From Flavisolibacter sp. (GTDB lineage: Bacteria > Bacteroidota > Bacteroidia > Chitinophagales > Chitinophagaceae): a stretch of 5,607 bases of DNA. The position numbers were made by a program, and so were the translations under genes. The first letter of the stretch is position 1, and each line of letters starts with the position of its first letter. Positions 1-5,607 of the stretch are shown here, piece by piece. Below the pieces are notes generated by a model, which was given only the letters and a program-made list of their open reading frames with translations, was not told where the DNA came from and made no database searches. The DNA lies in contig JAICTW010000220.1 in the NCBI GenBank assembly GCA_025936195.1, forward strand, positions 1 to 5,607, given 5' to 3'.

Positions 1-2459
1 CAACGCTTACCACTCCTTATATTTTGTACAATGGCAATGAGATGAGCAATGTGAACCTGAACGCATTTACGTCGGACAGTGGCTTGCAGGTAAAAGGAAC
101 CGTTGCACGACTAAAAAGCGGAAGCTCTTTCGATTTATACAATGCGAGAGTAAATGCAACGGCATTGAATAACAACATCAATTTCGAAGTGGGTGTTGAT
201 GATCAGAACGCAAAGAATAAATATCATTTGGGTGGACTGATCACACAGCCTGCTACCGGAACGTATGCTATTAAATTGAGTCCGGATAGTTTGTTACTGA
301 ATTATGAACTTTGGCATGTTCCCGCCAATAATCAAATCACCATTAGTCCGAATGCTATTACCGCCAACAATTTTGTTTTGCAGAAAGGAAACCAAAGTTT
401 AAGCATCAACAGTGTTGGTGGTGGCAATCCTCCCCCACTACAGGTGGCCTTTAGCAATTTCCGTTTGGCAACCATCACCGGTTTCATTAAAGCCGATTCC
501 ACTTTAGTAGATGGTGTTATGAATGGAAACGTAAACTTCCCGAACATCATGGATAAACCTGTTTTCACCAGCAATCTTACCATTAACGATTTTAGCATGC
601 GGCAGGATACGTTGGGAAATATTGCAGCGCAGGTAAATTCAAACGGTACAAGTTATAACACTAACCTTACATTGACGGGAAGAGGAAATGATGTGGCACT
701 CACCGGTTCCTTTGCCCCTTCAGGAAAAGATATTGCTCTTGACCTGAACCTGAATGTAAGAGCTTTGCAATTACACACACTGGAAGGCGCCATGGCTTCT
801 GCCATCACCAATGCATCCGGCGCTATTAACGGAAATGTGCGCATAGCAGGAACAGCAGCGAAACCTGACATCAATGGTGATTTGAACTTTGATAATGCCA
901 GCTTTGCCATTGCCATGCTGGGCAGCCAGTTTAAAGTGGACAATGAAAAAATTGCTGTTACCAACGATGGATTAACCTTCGACAATTTTACAATAAGAGA
1001 TTCTTCCAACAATCGCTTAACCATTGATGGAAATATTCTTACCTCCAACTTCATCAACTACAATTTTAATTTGAGTGTACGAGCAAGAAATTTCATGGTG
1101 CTGAATTCAACAAAAGCACAAAACAAATTGTATTATGGAAAGTTGAATATTTCTACCAATCTGCACATTGCCGGCACGGAAGTAAAACCTGTTGTGGATG
1201 GCTCGCTTACGGTAAATGACGGTACTAATTTATCCATCGTGGTTCCGCAGGCAGAGCCGGGAGTGGAAAAGAGAGACGGTATTGTAGAATTTGTGGACAT
1301 GGATGCGCCTGAAAATGATTCGCTGTTCCGTGGCGTGGACTCTTTGAATAAGGCCAGTGTTTTTGGAATGGATGTTACAGCCAACATTGAAATAAAAAAA
1401 GAAGCTGTTCTCAATGTGATCATTGATCCTACCAATGGAGATTTTCTGAATGTTCGCGGCGAAGCACAATTGTCGGCCGGTGTAGATCCAAGCGGAAAGA
1501 TCACAATGGTTGGAACATACACATTGGAGGAAGGTGCTTATCAAATCTCCTATAATTTTATTCAGCGGCGCTTTGATATTGTAAAAGGAAGCACCATCAC
1601 GTGGACCGGTGAACCAACCACGGCACAATTGAATGTAAACGCAGTTTACATTGCCAACACAGCGCCGATTGATCTTGTAGAACAACAGATAGCCGCTTCA
1701 AACGCCGCGATCAGAAATACCTATTTGCAGAAGCTTCCTTTTGAAGTGCATTTGAATCTTACCGGCGAGTTGTTAAAACCTGTGGTAGGCTTCGATATTC
1801 TTTTGCCGCCTGATAAAAGTTATCCGGTAAGCAATGACGTGGTTACTACTGTGGAATCACGTTTGAACCAGCTGCGGCAGGATCAGGGAGAAACCAACAA
1901 ACAGGTATTCTCGCTTTTGTTGTTAGGAAGATTTGTTGGTGAAAACCCATTTCAGTCCGGAGGCGCTTCCTTCAGTGCCGCTTCGTATGCAAGACAAAGC
2001 GTGAGCAATTTGCTTACACAACAATTAAATCAGTTGGCAGCAGGATTGATACAAGGCGTGGATATCAATTTTGATGTTACTTCCACTGACGATTACACTA
2101 CCGGCAGTCTGCGCAATCGTACCGATCTGAATGTAGGCCTTACCAAACGATTGTTAAATGACCGCTTAAAAATTTCTGTTGGAAATGATTTTGAACTGCA
2201 AGGTCCACAAACATCAAGACAACAAAACAATAATATAGCAGGTAATATTTCCATTGACTACCAGCTAAGCAGGGATGGCCGTTATATGTTGCGCTTCTAT
2301 CGCCGCAACGAATACGAAGGAATCGTTGATGGTTATATTATTGAAACAGGATTGAGCTTTATTCTATCGGCAGATTATGAGAAGCTCATGGATTTATTAC
2401 ATAAGAAAAAACAAAAACTTACCCGGACAGGCACTAAACAAAACAAATCAAGCCAATGA
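1..2459 (+). CDS. tamB: TamB-like translocation/assembly module protein, C-terminal part (5' partial)
   Basis: The reading frame is already open at nt 3 (codons ACG CTT ACC ACT CCT TAT ATT TTG) and has no stop before 2457-2459, so the gene starts left of the window. The TTG at 24 and the ATG at 42 are internal codons. What is seen is about 818 codons of long, low-charge, Asn/Thr/Ser-rich beta-strand sequence with recurring G-x4-KP units (849-878, 1173-1202, 1764-1790). The TamB/DUF490 C-terminal domain follows from roughly nt 1150, including LEEGAYQIS and RRFDIVKGSTITWTG (about 1526-1610), FEVHLNLTGELLKPVVGFDI (1740-1799), and the conserved segment with LTQQLNQLAAGLIQGVDINF (about 2010-2070) leading to final barrel-like strands. 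The tail is Lys-rich. Known of the family: TamB is an inner-membrane-anchored periplasm-spanning protein that works with a TamA-type outer-membrane protein in envelope assembly and probably lipid transport. The missing N-terminus should hold the membrane anchor. The stop overlaps the next gene's ATG. The family call is strong; the exact substrate is unknown. Confidence 0.93.
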   Translation, partial: TLTTPYILYNGNEMSNVNLNAFTSDSGLQVKGTVARLKSGSSFDLYNARVNATALNNNINFEVGVDDQNAKNKYHLGGLITQPATGTYAIKLSPDSLLLNYELWHVPANNQITISPNAITANNFVLQKGNQSLSINSVGGGNPPPLQVAFSNFRLATITGFIKADSTLVDGVMNGNVNFPNIMDKPVFTSNLTINDFSMRQDTLGNIAAQVNSNGTSYNTNLTLTGRGNDVALTGSFAPSGKDIALDLNLNVRALQLHTLEGAMASAITNASGAINGNVRIAGTAAKPDINGDLNFDNASFAIAMLGSQFKVDNEKIAVTNDGLTFDNFTIRDSSNNRLTIDGNILTSNFINYNFNLSVRARNFMVLNSTKAQNKLYYGKLNISTNLHIAGTEVKPVVDGSLTVNDGTNLSIVVPQAEPGVEKRDGIVEFVDMDAPENDSLFRGVDSLNKASVFGMDVTANIEIKKEAVLNVIIDPTNGDFLNVRGEAQLSAGVDPSGKITMVGTYTLEEGAYQISYNFIQRRFDIVKGSTITWTGEPTTAQLNVNAVYIANTAPIDLVEQQIAASNAAIRNTYLQKLPFEVHLNLTGELLKPVVGFDILLPPDKSYPVSNDVVTTVESRLNQLRQDQGETNKQVFSLLLLGRFVGENPFQSGGASFSAASYARQSVSNLLTQQLNQLAAGLIQGVDINFDVTSTDDYTTGSLRNRTDLNVGLTKRLLNDRLKISVGNDFELQGPQTSRQQNNNIAGNISIDYQLSRDGRYMLRFYRRNEYEGIVDGYIIETGLSFILSADYEKLMDLLHKKKQKLTRTGTKQNKSSQ

Positions 2460-4765
2460 TCTCGATGAAAAATTTTGGATTCCTTATTCTTATTATTTCT
2501 TTTTTATGGTCGGGCTGTAGTACCACAAAGCATATTCCTGCCAATGATAAATTATACACCGGAGCAACCGTTAAGGTCAGCGGGCCTTCGCTTACGGCAA
2601 GAAAAAGAAAAGACCTGCGGTCAGACCTGCAGGGACTTACGCGGCCGAAACCCAATTCAAAATTCCTGGGTATTCCTTTTAAGCTGATGGTGTACAATAT
2701 GTTTTACAATGCCAAAAAAGGTTTGTTCAAAAACCTGAGAGATAAATTTGGACAACCTCCTGTGTTATTAAGCCAGCTTGATCTGCAGCAAAATGAAAAA
2801 GTGCTTAAAAGCTATCTGGTAAACAAAGGTTATTTTCTTGCAACGGTTAAGGGAGATACCATTGTAAAGAGAAAAAAAGCTTCAGCAAAATATAATGCAG
2901 AAACCGGTGATCAGTACACCATTAACAGCGTTCATTTTCCAGGGGACAGCAGTCTGCTTTCTCTTGCTATTGCAAAAACAGCGGATAAATCTTTATTGAA
3001 AAAAGGCGATCCGTTTGACCTGGAAGTGATCCGTGGTGAACGGACCAGAATAGACGCTATTCTGAAAGAGCAGGGATTTTATTTTTTCAGTCCTGATTAT
3101 TTACTGATCAAAACTGACAGCACCATTGGCCACCATTTGGTGGATATGTACCTGACCATAAAACCGGAAACACCCAAACAGGCCGCAGAACCTTTTCGCA
3201 TCAATGATGTTTACATCTACAGCAATTACAGTTTGAACACAGCACGGTTAGATACAGCCATAGGCGTGAACGATACCCTTTACCACGGCTATCACATCAT
3301 AGCACGTAAACATTTATTCAAACCTTTTGTATTGGCAGAAGCCATGCAATTCCAACCCGGTGATCTTTATAATCGTACCGAACACAATCAAACCCTGAAT
3401 CGTTTAATTAATCTGAATACATTCAAATTTGTAAACAACCGGTTTGAAGTTGCCAATACGGATTCACCAAAACTGAATGCCTATTATTACCTCACACCAA
3501 AGCTGCCAAAATCACTTCATGCAGAAGTCACTACGGTAACACGTTCCAATAATTTGAACGGATGGCAACTGAATTTAGGCTGGCAACACCGCAATATGTT
3601 CAAGAGTGCTGTCCAGGCAAATATCACCGCTTATCTTGGTTCGGATGTTCAGTTTAGCGGCGCATTCAGCGGATACAATACCTATCGCACCGGTGCCGAA
3701 GCTGATTTTTCCATTCCGCTTCTGGTAGTTCCTTTCCGGACACTGCATGTAACCGGTCCTTACGCACCGAGAACAGGAATTAAATTAGGTTACGATATTT
3801 TGCAGCGCAATAAATTGTATACACTCAATTCCTATCGTTTTGAATATGGCTATAACTGGAAGAAAACTATTCAGAAATCACATGAACTCTACCCCATCAG
3901 TATCACCTATGCGCAACCGCTGAACGTCACGCAAACTTATAGGAAATTACAGGACAGCATCATTGGTTTGAACCACATCATAGACCAGCAATTTATTCTT
4001 GGCTCACGATATGAATACCTGTACAATCAGCAAGCCGGTGGGCTGCAGCCCTTGAACTCCTGGTACTTTAATGGCATTGCAGACATTTCCGGGAACATTG
4101 CCGGGCTGATCATGGGCGCTAACGTAAAAAACAAAGACACTGCAAAACTTTTTGGCTCTCCTTTCTCGCAATATTTTAAAGTGGAAAGCGATCTGCGTTA
4201 CTACAGAAAGATAGGTTTGAAATCTACCTGGGCCAACCGCATTGATATCGGTATTGGAATTCCTTATGGTAACTCCACGCAACTGCCTTATATAAAACAA
4301 TTCTTCACCGGAGGTAACAATAGCTTGCGTGGTTTCAGAAGCCGCTCCGTTGGACCCGGAACTTATTTCCCAAAAACTATAAGCGGCAAGCCGAGCAGCA
4401 TCATACCCGATCAAACAGGTGATATTAAATTAGAGATAAACACGGAGTTCCGTCCGCATATTTCAGGGCCTTTATATGGAGCCATTTTCCTTGAAGGCGG
4501 AAACATTTGGTTAGTGAACGATTCTTCTTATACGCATAAAGCCGGTGCCCAATTCACCAGTAAATTTTTAAGCCAGTTGGCCGTGGATGCCGGTGTTGGT
4601 ATTCGTTTGGACATTACCTTATTTGTCATTCGTTTTGATGTAGCCTTCCCATTGCGCAAGCCATGGGTAGTACCACCTTCAGTGATCAGGGATATTAATT
4701 TTATTGATCCGGCATGGAGAAGGCAAAACCTGGTGTACAATCTTGCTATTGGATATCCGTTCTGA
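2456..4765 (+). CDS. tamL: TamL: lipoprotein-type TamA/BamA-superfamily outer-membrane protein
   Basis: This complete 769-codon gene starts at the ATG overlapping the tamB stop (ATGA, 2456-2459). A second in-frame ATG at 2465 would give a more typical signal peptide beginning MKNFGF. The N-terminus is a type II signal peptide: a hydrophobic run, then LWSGC with Cys21 as the likely lipidated residue. Trp sits at -3, where Leu/Val/Ile is usual. POTRA-like repeats follow at about residues 105-160, 153-238 and 247-349, with the usual helix then GYF/GFYFF patterns (KGYFLATV, EQGFYFFSPDYLLI). The beta-barrel covers about 352-769. It contains the loop-6 signature GGNNSLRGF (R625-G626-F627) that marks BamA/TamA/Omp85 proteins, and it ends in an aromatic beta-signal (NLAIGYPF). 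Established knowledge: Bacteroidota carry this lipidated TamA variant, called TamL, often beside tamB. Inference: it is the outer-membrane partner of the upstream TamB and is translationally coupled to it. A BamA paralogue is less likely because of the lipobox and the tamB neighbour. Confidence 0.92.
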   Translation: MISMKNFGFLILIISFLWSGCSTTKHIPANDKLYTGATVKVSGPSLTARKRKDLRSDLQGLTRPKPNSKFLGIPFKLMVYNMFYNAKKGLFKNLRDKFGQPPVLLSQLDLQQNEKVLKSYLVNKGYFLATVKGDTIVKRKKASAKYNAETGDQYTINSVHFPGDSSLLSLAIAKTADKSLLKKGDPFDLEVIRGERTRIDAILKEQGFYFFSPDYLLIKTDSTIGHHLVDMYLTIKPETPKQAAEPFRINDVYIYSNYSLNTARLDTAIGVNDTLYHGYHIIARKHLFKPFVLAEAMQFQPGDLYNRTEHNQTLNRLINLNTFKFVNNRFEVANTDSPKLNAYYYLTPKLPKSLHAEVTTVTRSNNLNGWQLNLGWQHRNMFKSAVQANITAYLGSDVQFSGAFSGYNTYRTGAEADFSIPLLVVPFRTLHVTGPYAPRTGIKLGYDILQRNKLYTLNSYRFEYGYNWKKTIQKSHELYPISITYAQPLNVTQTYRKLQDSIIGLNHIIDQQFILGSRYEYLYNQQAGGLQPLNSWYFNGIADISGNIAGLIMGANVKNKDTAKLFGSPFSQYFKVESDLRYYRKIGLKSTWANRIDIGIGIPYGNSTQLPYIKQFFTGGNNSLRGFRSRSVGPGTYFPKTISGKPSSIIPDQTGDIKLEINTEFRPHISGPLYGAIFLEGGNIWLVNDSSYTHKAGAQFTSKFLSQLAVDAGVGIRLDITLFVIRFDVAFPLRKPWVVPPSVIRDINFIDPAWRRQNLVYNLAIGYPF

Positions 4766-4767
4766 TG

Positions 4768-4808
4768 TTTGCAATCACAGTTATAAAGGCGACATAACAA
4801 TCCGCAAA
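4768..4808 (+). other. Two-step imperfect hairpin after tamL (possible weak terminator)
   Basis: Just past the tamL stop, TTTGC (4768-4772) can pair with GCAAA (4804-4808), and inside it GTTAT (4780-4784) pairs with ATAAC (4794-4798) around a nine-base loop. The two stems are separated by an asymmetric internal loop. No T-run follows, so it is not a classic intrinsic terminator. It could stabilise the 3' end of the tamB-tamL message or be chance. Confidence 0.25.
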
Positions 4809-4820
4809 AGCGACACGATT

Positions 4821-4848
4821 AGTATTGACAATCAATATTCCCATTTTT
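4821..4848 (+). terminator. Possible AU-rich terminator hairpin
   Basis: AGTATTG (4821-4827) pairs with CAATATT (4833-4839), seven pairs including one G-T, around a five-base loop. Five T residues follow at 4844-4848 after a short gap. The position between tamL and the next gene suits a terminator, but the stem is weak and A+T-rich and the T-run is not immediately adjacent, so this is tentative. Confidence 0.25.
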
Positions 4849-4869
4849 AGAAAATGTGGTTTTGGTTCG

Positions 4870-4877
4870 TATATTTA
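4870..4877 (+). promoter_or_regulatory. Candidate Bacteroidota -7 element before the nuclease-like gene
   Basis: TATATTTA matches seven of eight positions of the Bacteroidota -7 consensus TAnnTTTG and lies 21 bases before the ATG at 4899. No good -33 TTG/TTTG sits at the expected spacing; only TTTTTAG near 4844-4850 falls in place. If used, transcription would begin after the upstream ATG at 4854, favouring the 4896 or 4899 start. Weak evidence in A+T-rich DNA. Confidence 0.2.
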
Positions 4878-4898
4878 ATTGTTGGCTGTAATACTATG

Positions 4899-5489
4899 AT
4901 GACAGAAGACTTTAAAAACCAAGTCATACAATCTATAAAAAAGGGTGGTTTTACCAGTGAACTTAAGGTCAGCAAAATCCTTAGTAAAAGAGACTGGACG
5001 ACCTTGAATAATTACATATATTTTGACAAGGATAAAAAGGTAAATAGAGAGATAGACTTTCACTGCATCCGAAGCGCTACGAATAATAGATTTTCACAGC
5101 TTCAATTGAGATTGTACTTGACAATTGAAGTAAAAAAATCAGAAAAATATCCTTGGGTGTTTTTTGTGACCAAAAATGAGCCAACAACTTTGGAGCACGG
5201 GTTGTTTTCTTTAACTGCATACAGAAATATCAATTACGATATAACAAACAACCTGTTTAACGATTATCCAAGGCAGAAGAGCAAATATGTAGCAACAAGC
5301 CACACAGAAGCATTTAGAGAAACAGAAATATCGAACATTTATAAAGCCGTAGAAAGTTCAACGAAAGCAACATACTATTTTCATTCCAGTAATGAATTAA
5401 TGAAAAGAAAAAAGGGCATTCCTGACGATGAATACGCACACGATTTATTTAGTGCAATAGACCCAATGTCTCGTCCTGAAATAGGTTGA
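4899..5489 (+). pseudogene. PD-(D/E)XK nuclease-like protein, 3' end replaced by an IS
   Basis: The frame is open from ATG 4854 (211 codons) but the likely start is ATG 4899 (or 4896), giving MTEDFKNQ. The first 14 codons from 4854 give an uncharged hydrophobic peptide unlike a nuclease N-terminus. Numbered from 4854, helix GFTSELKVSKIL carries E36, strand NREIDF carries D68, and strand LTIEVKKSEKYPWVFF carries E92-x-K94. Together these are the spacing and context of a PD-(D/E)XK (Mrr/Holliday-resolvase-like) core, so the metal-binding and catalytic residues look intact. No other domain or membrane segment is seen. I recall this pattern (GF..E....L...GW, REID, E-x-KKS...PWVFF) from uncharacterised proteins in many genomes, but no specific function is known to me. 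The last native codon is Pro204 (5463-5465); Met205 onward and the TGA come from the IS beginning at 5467. The gene's original 3' end is therefore missing, and the product is probably truncated and may be inactive. Hand-counted patches are about 32-35% G+C against 40-42% in tamL, consistent with acquisition by transfer. Confidence 0.7.
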
Positions 5490-5491
5490 CC
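5467..5491 (+). repeat. Putative left terminal inverted repeat of the IS
   Basis: This is the TG-starting terminal sequence of the element, where transposase would bind and cut. Its partner repeat is outside the window, so the inverted-repeat nature and exact length cannot be seen here. It supplies the last seven codons (MSRPEIG) and the TGA stop of the interrupted upstream gene. Confidence 0.55.
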
Positions 5492-5506
5492 CCAAATCGA
5501 TCATTT

Positions 5507-5607
5507 ATGGACATTAAAAATCAAGTAATTCAGGAGTACTTAAAAGGAGGAACGAGCTATCGTAAATTATCTGCCAAATATGGTATGAGCCGGGATGTAA
5601 TCAACAA
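5507..5607 (+). CDS. IS3-type transposase OrfA, N-terminal fragment (3' partial)
   Basis: From ATG 5507 the frame stays open for 33 codons to the window edge. It begins MDIKNQVIQEYLKGG, followed by a helix-turn-helix-like segment (YRKLSAKYGMSRDVIN, about residues 18-33). This is the usual start of the small OrfA DNA-binding subunit of IS3-family elements, where the first helix-turn-helix recognises the terminal repeats. In the family, OrfA is about 90-120 residues and is joined by programmed -1 frameshifting to the DDE-bearing OrfB; neither the slippery site nor OrfB is within view. The start lies 17 bases after the stop of the interrupted gene and 40 bases from the IS tip, with no Shine-Dalgarno sequence, as is common in Bacteroidota. 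A related helix-turn-helix transposase of another IS family cannot be excluded from 33 residues. Confidence 0.75.
   Translation, partial: MDIKNQVIQEYLKGGTSYRKLSAKYGMSRDVIN

Larger units (their letters stand above)
5467..5607 (+). mobile_element. Left end of an IS3-family-like insertion sequence (partial)
   Basis: The element begins inside the nuclease-like gene at TGTCTCGTCCTGAAATAGGT (5467-5486), a sequence I recognise as the kind of terminal repeat found on Bacteroidota IS3-family elements. It starts with TG, as IS3-family ends do, and lies just ahead of a transposase OrfA start. The rest of the element, the right end and any target-site duplication lie beyond the window. The boundary is assigned from that resemblance and from the position of orfA, and may be off by a base or two. 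Confidence 0.72.

Noticed and set aside
24..26. TTG as the start codon of the TamB-like gene
   Set aside because: The frame is open back to the first bases of the window with TamB-like residues (TLTTPYI), and about 811 residues is short for a Bacteroidota TamB; the gene is simply cut by the window edge.
1230..1685. Minus-strand open frame of 151 codons, and similar antisense frames at 332-598, 653-1057, 1133-1522, 2434-2697, 4004-4414, 4528-4800 and 4875-5063
   Set aside because: They lie opposite clear coding sequence, have Cys/Arg/Ser-rich compositions with no recognisable motif, and mirror the codon pattern of the plus-strand genes.
2475..2687. Plus-strand 70-codon frame inside the start of tamL
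   Set aside because: It overlaps tamL in another frame at its signal peptide and POTRA start and shows no domain; a shadow of the real gene.
4768..4815. Integron attC-like recombination site after tamL
   Set aside because: The outer arms are TTTGC/GCAAA and lack the RYYYAAC and GTTRRRY core boxes; there is no integrase and no cassette array in view.
4854..4889. Lipoprotein signal peptide on the nuclease-like protein
   Set aside because: No basic n-region, a hydrophobic stretch of only about ten residues, and a downstream PD-(D/E)XK fold that acts on DNA.
1..5607. CRISPR array, tRNA or rRNA genes
   Set aside because: No spaced direct repeats, no cloverleaf-like or conserved rRNA sequence was seen; nearly all of the window is protein-coding.

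Overview
The window looks like chromosomal DNA of a Bacteroidota bacterium, possibly Chitinophagales or Sphingobacteriales, though the finer placement is only an impression. Reasons: an outer-membrane assembly pair of the TamB plus lipoprotein-TamA (TamL) type, no Shine-Dalgarno sequences before the starts, about 40% G+C in hand-counted stretches of the main genes, and an insertion sequence whose end and first transposase residues resemble IS3-family elements of this phylum. All genes lie on the plus strand.

Region 1 (1-4765) is ordinary core cell-envelope DNA. It holds the C-terminal ~818 codons of a TamB-like protein (the start lies left of the window), overlapped by ATGA with a complete 769-codon gene for a BamA/TamA-superfamily outer-membrane protein carrying a lipoprotein signal peptide. 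TamB-type proteins are thought to bridge inner and outer membrane through the periplasm, while TamA/TamL forms the outer-membrane barrel. The overlap suggests the two are made together as partners.

Region 2 (4766-4898) is a short intergenic stretch with two weak hairpin possibilities and one weak Bacteroidota-like -7 promoter element.

Region 3 (4899-5607) is accessory. A more A+T-rich gene encodes a PD-(D/E)XK nuclease-like protein with the residue series E36...D68...E92-x-K94 (numbered from an upstream ATG at 4854). It is cut at about nt 5467 by the left end of an insertion sequence, so its last seven codons and stop are IS DNA. The IS continues off the right edge with the first 33 codons of an IS3-type OrfA. 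The main candidate for something little described is this broken nuclease-like gene. The TamB/TamL pair is well known in the phylum.
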